Positions 9,889-18,510 of a stretch of DNA of 64,000 nucleotides are shown piece by piece; the stretch's first letter is position 1, and every line of letters starts with the position of its first letter. The stretch is taken from contig OX621260.1 in NCBI GenBank assembly GCA_951640165.1, forward strand, positions 14,526,001-14,590,000, given 5' to 3'. Position numbers and translations under genes: made by a program. The DNA is from Pseudoips prasinana (lineage: Eukaryota; Arthropoda; Insecta; Lepidoptera; Nolidae). Below the pieces are notes generated by a model. That model was not told where the DNA came from. It ran no database searches and saw only the letters and a program-made list of their open reading frames with translations.

Positions 9889-11176
9889 ATAGGTCTTTAC
9901 CTATGAAATTGCCGTTTTGTATGAAAAAATTTAAACTAATTTTTTTCATGAATTTTTTTATTTGTATTAATCGAAGTAATCACCCATGCAATCAATGCAT
10001 CTTTGCCATCGCAGTGGCAGTTTATTGATGCCCTTCTTAAAGAAATCAGCTGGACGGGAGGCAACAAATTCTTCAAAGGCATTTTGTACTGCCTCTCGGG
10101 TATTGAATTTTTTTCCCGCCAAGAAGTTATCCAAATTCTGGAAAAAGTAGTAGTCTGTAGGCGCAAGGTCTGGTGAGTAGGGCGGATGACGGAGAGCTTC
10201 CAACCCCAGTTCTTGCAACTTGGAGACCGTCTGCTGTGCAGTATGAGGTCGCGCGTTGTCGTGCAGGAGCAGCGGAGACGAGCGATTGACCAATGCTGGT
10301 TGGAGATGCGCCAGCTTCTCCATCATTGTGCTCAGTTCTTCACAGTACACATCTGCAGTAATGCTCACCCCGTTTGGTAAGAAGCTGTGATGAATCACAC
10401 CGGCGCTAGACCACCAAACAGTGACCATCACTTTTCTAGGGGTAAGTTTTCGTTTAGGGCATTGTTTAGGTGCTGAACCAGGATCCAACCAACTTGCTGA
10501 GCGCTTGCGGTTATCAAACAGAATCCATTTTTCATCGCAGGTAACAATGCGGTTCAAAATTCCTTCATTTGTGTGTCTGTTGAGCAGTGCAAGGCACGTC
10601 TCGACGCGTACTTCGCGCTGGCGATCATTGAGTTCGTGGGGCACCCATTTGTCAAGCTTTTTTACCTTGCCAATTTGACGCAAATGGACCAATATTGTTT
10701 TGACGCTAACGTCGAAAGCTGCTGCTAATTCAGTCGTAGATTGTGTATCATCAGCTTCCACAACCGCCTTTAATTCGTCATTGTCGACCAAAGTCTTCGG
10801 ACGACCGCGAGGTTCATTTTTCAGGTCGAAATTTCCAGAACGGAAGCGAGCAAACCAATAACAGGTGGTGCGTTGGTTTGTAGTGTTAGCTCCGTAAACG
10901 TCGTTGATGTTGCGTGCCGCTTGTGCCGCGGTGCTGCCACGACGGTACTCATATTCCATAATTACTCGAATTTTTAACGTATCCATGATGACGAAAAAGA
11001 TTGAAATGCGATGAAAATGTAACACTAATCAATAAAGAAATGACTACTGTTGGAAAAAAGAATCCATGTTTTTAAAATAAAATTAATTTGAAATTAGAAT
11101 TCTTAGCCAAACAAAAATTATTTTGATTTGAAATGGCCAGTACTGCAGAACGGCAATTTCATAGGTAAAGACCTAA
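9889..11176 (-). mobile_element. Complete mariner transposon
   Basis: The ends share an inverted repeat of about 28 bp: the left begins ATAGGTCTTTACCTATGAAA and the right, read in reverse, begins TTAGGTCTTTACCTATGAAA. Both are flanked by TA (9887-9888 and 11177-11178), the target duplication of Tc1/mariner elements. The length of 1288 bp is typical for mariner. The single gene inside is intact on the minus strand. Confidence 0.93.
9967..11025 (-). CDS. Mariner transposase, D,D34D
   Basis: The protein carries out cut-and-paste transposition by binding the element's inverted repeats and cutting the ends. The 352-residue frame has an N-terminal helix-turn-helix half (YRRGSTAAQAARNINDVYG), the mariner WVPHEL linker motif, and a catalytic core with TCDEKWI (first Asp), LLHDNARPH (second Asp) and YSPDLAPTDY (third Asp). 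There are exactly 34 residues between the second and third Asp, which defines mariner rather than Tc1 or mori-type elements. The wording of the core resembles the cecropia-type subfamily. A second Met at residue 14 gives a 339-residue protein and may be the true start. No stop or frameshift interrupts it, so it could be active. It does not overlap host genes. Confidence 0.95.
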   Translation of the reverse strand: MLHFHRISIFFVIMDTLKIRVIMEYEYRRGSTAAQAARNINDVYGANTTNQRTTCYWFARFRSGNFDLKNEPRGRPKTLVDNDELKAVVEADDTQSTTELAAAFDVSVKTILVHLRQIGKVKKLDKWVPHELNDRQREVRVETCLALLNRHTNEGILNRIVTCDEKWILFDNRKRSASWLDPGSAPKQCPKRKLTPRKVMVTVWWSSAGVIHHSFLPNGVSITADVYCEELSTMMEKLAHLQPALVNRSSPLLLHDNARPHTAQQTVSKLQELGLEALRHPPYSPDLAPTDYYFFQNLDNFLAGKKFNTREAVQNAFEEFVASRPADFFKKGINKLPLRWQRCIDCMGDYFD

Positions 11177-11179
11177 TAT

Positions 11180-11440
11180 TAGTATATTTATTTATTTATG
11201 TATGTATTTTATATCTGTTGACTTTTGTTAGTTTAAGTTAGGATAAGTTTAAGTTATCCATACACCTTCACTACCCAGTTTATTTTTAGATCCTTGGATT
11301 ATATTCCGTTTAAGGTTGCCTGGAAGAAACCGCAGCAGCGATAAGACCGCCCATTGTACTTTAATAATTTTATGTTCAATTATTATACTATGTATTGGTG
11401 TACAATAAAGAGTATTTTACTTTACTTTACTTTTATGGAT
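11180..11440 (+). repeat. Family D LINE 3' end with (TTTAC)n tail
   Basis: Contains GGTTGCCTGGAAGAAACCGC, AGCGATAAGACCGCC, TTGTAC and GTGTACAATAAAGAG, ending in TTTACTTTACTTTACTTTTA. The tail shows repeat-type 3' termination typical of some LINEs. No coding part remains. The mariner inserted just upstream. Confidence 0.7.
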
Positions 11441-11444
11441 TTTT

Positions 11445-11570
11445 TTATGTAAGAGGTTTAAGCCGCTGGATGCGGGCAGCGCAGGATCGGCTATTGTGGA
11501 GATCCTTGGGGGAGGCCTTTGTCAAGCAGTGGACGTCTTTCGGCTGATATGATGATAATGATGATGAAGA
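11445..11570 (+). repeat. RTE-2 LINE 3' end
   Basis: Contains AGATCCTTGGGGGAGGCCTT, CAAGCAGTGGACGTCTTTCG and a GATGATAATGATGATGAAG tail. This is the coding end (LGEAFVKQWTSFG*) of RTE-2 read on the plus strand. It is heavily 5'-truncated. Confidence 0.75.
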
Positions 11571-11574
11571 GGTT

Positions 11575-11730
11575 TACAAATGAGCCAGTGAGTCACCTGA
11601 TGGTAAGTGACCACCACCACCCATATACACTCGCAACACCAAAAGGCTCGCGGGTGCGTCGCCGGCTTTAAAAAGCGTCAGCAAACCAGTTTTGCTGACC
11701 CTTCCTCCCACCCGATGAGCTCTGGGTACC
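11575..11730 (-). repeat. LINE 3' UTR fragment
   Basis: Contains CACCTGATGGTAAGTGACC, CGCAACACC and GCGTCGCCGGC, resembling in reverse the LINE tail segments at 5091-5170 and 16740-16830. Confidence 0.45.
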
Positions 11731-12065
11731 TTACACGCCGAAACACAACACTAAGTTATTAATGTTATTATTAAGGACTGTCTTCTGTAAGGTGGAGGTA
11801 CTTCCCCAGTCGGTAAAAATAACATTTCTGGTTTAAATAAGAAATAACATTACGTGTAAACAGAAACGGATAAAGTAGCCCATTTCACGAGAAGGTCGGC
11901 CATCTTTTTAGGAAATAATTGAATTGATATTTATGTTACATTTATGACAAATATTATGGTTTATTTATTATTGAGGTCACGATAACCGATTTGGGGTGTG
12001 ATGATTGCTGATATATTTTTGTAATTATCGGTAGAAAGGTCGACGGTTAAAGTTATAGAAACTGA
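11731..12065. other. No recognised feature
   Basis: Short AT-rich interval without ORF or repeat structure that can be supported. Confidence 0.4.
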
Positions 12066-12146
12066 AGTAATACTTGGTTGGTCTAATGGTTAGCGACCGT
12101 AACTGCAAAGCTAGAGGTCGTGGGTTCGATCCCCTCCCAGGAAAAA
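12066..12146 (+). repeat. tRNA-like SINE head
   Basis: TTGGTCTAATGGTTAGCGACC (A-box region, about 20 bases) and GGTCGTGGGTTCGATCCCCT (B-box region) have tRNA-gene spacing. The same head type occurs at about 57077-57150 and 57700-57775. No SINE body follows; the sequence passes straight into a LINE fragment. Confidence 0.6.
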
Positions 12147-13331
12147 TCTTTAACATCCTGGGACATCCAGAATATAAATAATACTCTGGGTTCTATTATA
12201 GAATGGCTAGATGCTAACAATTTACGGGCTAACATAAATAAAACAAAACTTATGAACTTTGCACAACGTACACCTACCCATTCTGATATAACTATAAGCT
12301 ACAGAGGTAAATCAGTGATTGAGGTCGATACTACAAAATTTCTTGGTCTCGCTATTGATAAGAAAATAACATGGAAACCTCATATTGATCAATTAAATAA
12401 AAGATTAAATAAGTCTGTATATGCACTTTACGAACTAGCTCAAATTAGTAACGTTAGAACTGTAGTGACTGCATATCATGGAATGGTATCCTCTATCTTA
12501 AGATATGGTTTGATTTTTTGGGGGAACTCCACAGACCGAGATCGAATTTTCAAAGCACAGAAAAGATATTTAAGGGCCATGTTTGGGTTAAAAACCATTG
12601 AGAGTTGTGCACCCTTTTTCCGCAAGTATAAAATACTACCACTACCTTGTCTTTATATATATGAAATTGCTGTGTTTGTTAAACTTCATTTATACCTGTA
12701 TAATGTAGCTTCAGAGAGTAGTAACAGACGGCAACGAGACGAGTATCGTCTTTGTCTTAGAAAATCAAAAACTACTCTGATGCATAAAAGCGTGTTCTAT
12801 ATGGGGCCACTAATATATAACAAACTGCCCAAAGCGTTTAAAGGAAGTAATGACAAGATTTTCAAAAAAGAATTGAAGCAATTTCTTGTGAATAAAAATT
12901 ATTATAGTGTGACTGAATTCCTAAATGATAAATTTTAAATTGAAAGTAATGCTAATTGTATTTTTGTACCTGTACGGTTGTTGTATTTTAGAATCTTATA
13001 TATTATTTTGACATTTACTTCTATTAACGTGACATTGTTCAATACTATTTGACATTTATTATAATTCTATATCTTATCTGACATTGAAACATTTACTTAA
13101 TTAATTGATTATATTGTGATCTAATTATATATATATATATATATATAACTTAAGTTTAATAATTGCACTCGTCGAAATCAATGTAACTTATTCTTGTTTG
13201 TTTAAATTTGTATATGAAACAATTTGCATGCCTTAGTTTTTAGGTAGAATACAGCGTTCAAATAAGTTTAATGTGTACCATCCTCTGTAATACCTGTATT
13301 GAGCAAATAAAATTGAATTGAATTGAATTGA
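12147..13331 (+). pseudogene. Non-LTR retrotransposon, C-terminal third of the reverse transcriptase plus 3' UTR
   Basis: A 272-codon frame ending at 12938 matches the thumb and C-terminal region of Jockey/CR1-like reverse transcriptases. It has INKTKLMNF, TKFLGLAIDKKITWKPHI, an LRYGLIFWGNS block, AQKRYLRAMFG and the tail MGPLIYNKLPKAFKG. The catalytic FADD/YADD motif lies upstream of the truncation point and is absent. Downstream is an AT-rich 3' UTR with an (AT)n run at 13128-13146 and a (TTGAA)n tail at 13311-13331, a repeat-type end. The first codons of the open frame lie in the adjoining tRNA-like block and are not native. A second decayed copy is at 45975-46350. Confidence 0.8.
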
Positions 13332-13337
13332 CATTAT

Positions 13338-13515
13338 TTAAACACGACCATCTGATCCCAAACTAAGCCGAGCGTGTATTATGGAAACCAGATAACTGAT
13401 ATACTACGATATAAATACATACTTAAATAGATAATTGCACGCAAACATGTCTATTTGTCCTGACAAATAGACATGTTTATGCACACAAATATCCGTCCTT
13501 GGTGGGAATCGAACC
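13338..13515 (-). mobile_element. SINE-B copy containing a perfect palindrome
   Basis: On the minus strand it has GGTTCGATTCCCACCAAGGA, the GACAAATAGACATG block and the AAGC-TTAGTTTGGGATCAGATGG tail. At 13443-13459 and 13462-13478 a 17-base segment is present as a perfect inverted copy with a 2-base spacer. The extra arm is absent from other SINE-B copies. Confidence 0.7.
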
Positions 13516-13818
13516 AAAAAGGCAAGTATCAACCAATCACGTAAATCTTGGATCACGTATTTAGATATAATTATTTTAAGGTTATTTTAATGTTATCATA
13601 AGGTTACATAATTCATGTTAGATATAACCACTTGGAAGGACCTAGTTCTCGCAATACAGGGTATCCTAGTGCGAGGACTAGACCACACTCAATATACTGT
13701 ATTGTTGTTTTTTGGAAATAAATGTTATTATTATTATTATAATAATAAGAAAAATACATTGTACTCTTTATCATGTTTGACCATGTCTTTCTGAATTAAA
13801 TATAAACATAATCATATG
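13516..13818 (+). repeat. LINE 3' end with hairpin and TTA repeat tail
   Basis: CCTAGTTCTCGCA and TGCGAGGACTAG around 13640-13682 form a stem of about 12 bp. They are followed by GGAAATAAATG and (TTA)n. This looks like the 3' UTR of a LINE that ends in a simple repeat. The remaining bases hold nothing recognisable. Confidence 0.45.
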
Positions 13819-13819
13819 C

Positions 13820-14240
13820 ATGAATATTTGTTCTGTGTCTGGGTGTAATGTATGTGTCTTTTATGTACATAATAATATGTATTTAGAAATATATAAAGTA
13901 TGTTTATCAGTTTTAGAGTTGACTTTGTACAGACTCTGTTTAGTTTGGAATCAGATGGCAGTGTATTACTTGTCCCAAGATACAGAAAATACTATTTAGC
14001 TGGTTGGCGTGGTTGGCAAACGCTTGCTTTTCCCGCCGGAGGTCGTGGGTTCGATTCCCACCCAGGACAGATATTTAGGTGCATGAACATGTCTGTTTGT
14101 CCTGAGTCTGGGTGTAATTATTTATATAAGTATGTATTTATAAAAAAATGTAGTATATCAGATATCTGGTTTCCATAGTACAAGCTCTGCTTAGTTTGGG
14201 ATCAGATGGCCGTGTGTAAATAATGTGCCAGGATATTATT
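13820..14240 (+). mobile_element. Headless SINE body followed by a SINE-B copy
   Basis: From 13998 there is a SINE-B: TGGTTGGCGTGGTTGGCAAA (A-box), GGTTCGATTCCCACCCAGG (B-box), GACAGATATTT, CTGAGTCTGGGTGTAATTA, AGTACAAGCTCTGCTTAGTT and TCAGATGGCCGTGTG. From 13820 to 13985 there is a diverged SINE body without a head. The two are in tandem and share the tail motif TTAGTTTGG.ATCAGATGG. Confidence 0.75.
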
Positions 14241-14397
14241 ATCATTATATTAAATCTTAGGCTATTGTACAGAGGCGAGCTTTACTCAATATTAGTTTTC
14301 TTCCACCAAACCCTTGTTAGAGAGAGACTTGTGTGAAAGCGTTTACATAATGCACAACGAATAAACAGTATTACCTGAAGTAATTTAATGTATACAT

Positions 14398-14600
14398 AGG
14401 TACCTACTTACTAATATTACCCCGCGGTTTTACCCGCGTTAAACTTTATAAATTATAGCTTATGTGTTAATCCAGGGTGTCAGCCAACTCCATAACAAAT
14501 TTCATTAAAATCGCTCCAGCCGTTTAGAGGTGAAGAAGAAACAAACATACACACTCACATAGTTACACACGGACAAACTTACACCTTTGTAATATTAGTC
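14398..14600 (+). mobile_element. Helitron-like (Lep1-type) element
   Basis: Has CCCCGCGGTTTTACCCGCG, TAGCTTATGTGTTAATCC, CAGGGTGTCAGCC, AAATCGCTCCAGCCG, ACATACACACTCACA and CACCTTTGTAATATTAG in the same order as 9465-9640. The first bases before CCCCGCGG are lost. Confidence 0.5.
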
Positions 14601-14814
14601 TGACTAAACCCAATATACATAAGTACAAACATATCCATACATATATAATTACATGATAATGGACTCTTTTCAATCAACATACCATTAACTATAGCAGAAA
14701 ATGTTCTTTTGTTCTTCTTCAAAAGATATTATGGATGAACTAGCCCGTATGGAATGAGGAAGAGAATTCCACAAGCGCACCGCACGAATGAGAAAGGAAG
14801 AATATATTGTTTTA

Positions 14815-15130
14815 TTAAATACTAGCTGTGCCCCGCGGTTTAACCCGCGTTAAATTTTATAAAGTATCACAGCTCCTTCCCCGTAGATGATAGGGTGATA
14901 ATATGTAGCCTATATGTTGACCCGACCTCTTAGTAATATTCATGCAAAATTTTAAGTAAATCCATGTCGTACTTTTTGAGTTTAGCTTGGCCATACATAC
15001 AGACAAACAGACAATAATTCTAAAAACTATAATTTTGGCTTCGATATCGATTGTAGATCACGCCCCAAGTATCCTTTTGAACAAATATTAAATGTACAGT
15101 TTTGACTTTCCTACAAATTTATTATATGTA
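14815..15130 (+). mobile_element. Helitron-like element, variant with GACAAACAGACA body
   Basis: Starts CTAGCTGTGCCCCGCGG, then ATCACAGCTCC, GTAGCCTATATGTTGACCC, TAATATTCATGCAAAATTTT, ACATACAGACAAACAGACA, TTTTGGCTTCGATATC and TTTATTATATGTA. It shares its first 40 or so bases with the Lep1-type copies and then differs. Sister copies are at 15722-16012 and 63165-63490. Confidence 0.5.
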
Positions 15131-15720
15131 AAGATTATAATAATACCCAACGTGATTTTTTTACTTTCCATATAAAACGCTTTGATTTTATGTATATTTT
15201 AACCGCCGACGCAAAAAGAGGGGAGTTCTTTAAGCGCGTTGAGCACTTTTTGGTTGAACAAATCTTTTGGGTCAACGTCACGTCACGTTTCCCCTGAGCT
15301 ATATTACTATGTATATATGTGTGTAATTTTTGGGTGAACAAAAAGCGTGAATCTCGCGTCATCGCCATGAGCTAATTGTATAACTTTTATTTTGTAGATT
15401 ATTCCGGTTTGAAGTCTAAAAAATATTATAGTTTTCACTTCTATTGGCAATCTCCAAGAGGGCAGCCTGTGTGTTTATTTTTCGTAATCTGTGATAAATG
15501 AAATTATTTTCTTTACCACACTTTCTATGTGAGTGTATACAATTTAGCGTATTTATCGCAAAAAATTTGATCGACGCCCGCGACCAGAGGGCTAGACTAT
15601 TTTTGCAGAGAGAATAAACATTGCCATACAAAGTGGCAATTCTGCCAGTCTTCTGGGCACGACACCCTTTGATGCCGATGCGGAGCGCCTATTGGATTGC
15701 CTTTAGTTATTAAATTTAGT
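15131..15720. other. No recognised feature
   Basis: Two minus-strand open frames (77 and 71 codons) have no recognisable motif and typical shadow composition, so they are not called. Confidence 0.45.
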
Positions 15721-15721
15721 T

Positions 15722-16012
15722 TATACAAGCGGTGCCCCGCGGTTTTACTCACGTTAAATTTCATAAATTATCACAGCTCCTCCCCCGTTGGTAATAGCGT
15801 GATATTATGTAGCCTATATGTTGACCCAACCTCTTAGTAATATTCATGCAAAATTTGAAATAAATCCATGCAGTACTTTTTGAATTTAGGATATACATAT
15901 AGACAAACAGACAAATATTCTAAATATAATTATTTTTGGCTTCGATATCTATTGTAGATCAGGTATTCAATGTACAGTTTGACTTCCCTACGATTTTATT
16001 ATATGTATAGAT
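15722..16012 (+). mobile_element. Helitron-like element, GACAAACAGACA variant
   Basis: Same block order as 14815-15130: GTGCCCCGCGGTTTTACTC, GATATTATGTAGCCTATATG, AATATTCATGCAAAATTTG and TTTTGGCTTCGATATCT, ending TTTTATTATATGTATAGATT. Confidence 0.5.
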
Positions 16013-16304
16013 TAGCATTACAGTCAAAATGTTTTATTTAATTTAATATTTAGTTTTCTTAGCAATAATTAGTTTTTAGGATACATAGTTTCAATTAAGT
16101 GATATTAATGTTATGTGCAAATAAATAAATATAAACATTTAGCGTTATTTTCCAAATCAACTAGAACTAACGTAAGACGTCGAAAACAAATATTGGATAA
16201 CAAATTGGCTTAACCTTGTATAGACAATAGTATTATCAATGCATTGGAGTGAATCGAATTTGTAAGCGAGTGTTCGAAGTATTCCTTTGTTCCAATATGA
16301 ATTA

Positions 16305-16935
16305 GTGGCTTACGGGAAAGAATATCGCCACCCCATTTCATCCCGTGTGGGGGTGTAGAAGTGGACCTAAGGGAATATCTCCTAGAGGACGGGCAGCAGC
16401 GTCTCCCTGTGTACTATGAATATCATACTACTATCGCTAACTCGTCTGCCGTGGCGATTATGGCATATCCCTTCAAATAATGGTAATAACTCCACTGTGT
16501 AAATCTTTTGGAGACATCACCTTCTACCATCGCACCTCTCGCCACAGACAGGGAGTTCACCCTCACATCCTCGAACCTTTTATATCACGTGCGGTTCGCT
16601 TTCAGTAAAACTTCCTCCCACGTATGTTGAGGTTGTGGAATAAACTCCCTGTTACGGTTTTCCCATAGGCTACAGCATGGGGCCCTTCAAATAAGGAGTT
16701 ATAAGGCTTCTAAAGGGTCGGCAACGCGCCAATCATGCCCATGGTGTTGCAAGCGTTCATAGGCTACGGTGACCACTTACCATCAGATGGGCTATATGTT
16801 TGTTTGCTAAGTGGTATAAAAAACGAGGCATATATTACACAGCTACCCGTTTTCTGAGAGATATTCCCTGGGGTTGACTTCTACGCCCACCACGGGATGA
16901 AATAGGGTGGCGATATTCTTAGCCGTTAGCCATAC
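16305..16935. repeat. Inverted pair of LINE-tail repeats around a LINE 3' fragment
   Basis: 16305-16396 (AATATCGCCACCCCATTTCA, TCCCGTGTGGGGGTG...) recurs in reverse at 16846-16930 (CACGGGATGAAATAGGGTGG). The block resembles the CATCCCGTG...GGCGTAG sequences at 39155-39300 and 33170-33390. Together they bracket the fragment at 16530-16845. Confidence 0.5.
16530..16845 (+). pseudogene. LINE C-terminal remnant and 3' UTR
   Basis: Plus-strand translation around 16600-16660 gives NFLPRMLRLWNKLPVTVFP, the usual reverse-transcriptase C-terminal 'R-x-W-N-x-LP' block. It is followed by the lepidopteran LINE tail GGTCGGCAACGCGCCAATCA and GGTGACCACTTACCATCAG. Stops interrupt the frame. Confidence 0.6.
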
Positions 16936-17162
16936 AGCACGCTTCCAGCTGCCGTAAAATCACTAGATTGCCGTAACAGACCAATGAGATATTAAAGTAA
17001 ATGTCACTTTATTACGCTCTCATAGAGTTGCATTTACCATGACAAATTCATTTATAACGTCTTTTTAGCATATGCAGGGCAGCCAGGTCAACCTTGCCAA
17101 GTCAAATAAAAGAGAATTAAATTTATATAGCCACACAATTGCTTTGGCTTTTCATATTTTTG

Positions 17163-17287
17163 TACAGACGCCAGCACATCAAGCTACCCCAATCTGTCAA
17201 ATTTCCCCAAATGAAAGTAAACCTTATGCTTTTTTGATAAAGTTGAAAATCTATAAAAGAAATTTGACAGATGTGCTGGCGTCTGTA
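17163..17287. mobile_element. MITE-2 with long terminal inverted repeats
   Basis: TACAGACGCCAGCACATC at the left is matched by GATGTGCTGGCGTCTGTA at the right, and the repeat continues inward (GTCAAATTTC near the left, GAAATTTGAC near the right). Copies lie at 33724-33863 and 55025-55176. The TA at each edge is compatible with a Tc1/mariner-like TA duplication. Nothing is encoded. Confidence 0.75.
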
Positions 17288-17289
17288 CG

Positions 17290-17724
17290 TTTACTGTAGC
17301 TATAGTTACTAGAAAATATTTATGGCTGTTTTTATCGAGTTAGGCATTTCTGCAATATTAAGTTAGTATTCGGACTATTTTGAAAAACTTTAACTAAATT
17401 AAGGTATTTCAGAAATGGCTACAGTTGACGTTAGCAATTTCAACAGTCTTGATTATTTTATTTTCTTAATTTCAATTAAAATACCGTGTACTAAATAATT
17501 TTAAAAAAGTATTCAATTCAAAATACCATGTATTCTTTACATTACTCAGTTTTAAAATATGAATGCTTTACCTACAGATATGAAGAATAGATGAATGCCT
17601 TGGCAATAAAGTTATTTGCGCCAATTATAATTTAGACTCGTAGAAATGAATTAATTACATTCTGAAGTTTAGTAAGGTTTCACGTTGTTTGCTTTTACTT
17701 TAATTGTAAAGATAAAGAATTATT
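17290..17724. other. No recognised feature
   Basis: AT-rich interval without ORF or shared repeat. Confidence 0.4.
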
Positions 17725-17843
17725 TATTGCGTAGGGCACGTTAAGCTGTCGGTTCCGGTTGTAGTCATTAGACAACAGTCGTTAAGCCATGTCAGAGACC
17801 TACTGGGCGGCTTGAACAACTCTGACACTAGGGTAACCACTGC
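17725..17843 (-). repeat. Family A copy, target of the BEL insertion
   Basis: CCATGTCAGAGACCTACTGG, GCGGCTTGAACAACTCTGAC and AGGGTAACCACTGC match family A. Sequence after the BEL element at 32784 continues ACTGCCTATGCGA, in line with the CCACTGCCCATACGA of other family A copies. The BEL element therefore inserted inside this repeat. Confidence 0.7.
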
Positions 17844-18197
17844 TATAGTGGATCGATTGAACAATCCACTAAGTGTTGTTGTGGAAAAATGTGCTACTGA
17901 TTCCCGCTTATCCTTTTCCTCTGAAGGGCCCAACAAACGTGTACGGTTCCCAGGTTACAGTTAACCGTACACGCAGAAACAATGGGCTGGCACCCTTCCA
18001 ATATAGGAATCGGACTGCAGATCCAGCGCCGGGTGGGTTCGTAACTGGTACAGGGTAGCACCAGGGGAGGCCAACGTCGACTCGACAGGAACAACACGAT
18101 TGTTAATTCGAAGAATCTTCACTTTTATTTACTTCACAAGAGTTTCTATTTACAATTTGCTTCTAGTACTACTGCTGGATACGGAATGAATATCCAA
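17844..18197 (-). repeat. BEL 3' LTR, distal part (before LINE insertion)
   Basis: This is nearly identical to 30958-31302 of the 5' LTR, apart from a cluster of differences around 18100-18155. It ends in TGAATATCCAA at 18187-18197, the left copy of the LINE's target duplication. Confidence 0.92.
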
Positions 18198-18218
18198 TTT
18201 TTTTTTTTTTTTTTTTTT

Positions 18219-18510
18219 AACATGACGCGTGCAGTTAGCCTCTCGGCTTTTACTGCTTCACCGGACAGTAGGGGTGAGCGTGGGCTCTAACCGGCCTAGC
18301 AAATATAAAACTACAAACTAAGTACCCGCGCCGGAGGGCACCCCCTGTGGGGCTCGAACCTCGGCTCTGGGCGGATACTGACGGGGAGAGGGCGAGAGAT
18401 CATGGTTTTTAGGGAGTTTAGTGCAACTTTCGCTCTACGTTAATGACATGACGCGGCCCCCCTTCCGCGTTGAGGGGGGCTTTTTATCGGTACGATATGC
18501 AAACTAAGGG
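18219..18510 (-). other. 3' UTR of the Jockey-clade LINE
   Basis: Non-coding bases between the ORF2 stop and the poly(A) tail. They contain a GC-rich block (GACGCGGCCCCCCTTCCGCG near 18450) and GGGGCTCGAACCTCGG near 18350. In LINEs the 3' UTR is the usual recognition region for the element's own reverse transcriptase. Confidence 0.7.

Noticed and set aside
12066..12146. Possible tRNA gene
   Set aside because: No 3' half complementary to the 5' end. The same head recurs in repeats at 57077 and 57700.
17873..18058. 61-codon plus-strand frame repeated exactly at 30987-31172
   Set aside because: Both lie antisense in the two LTRs of the BEL element. Identity reflects LTR duplication, not protein conservation.
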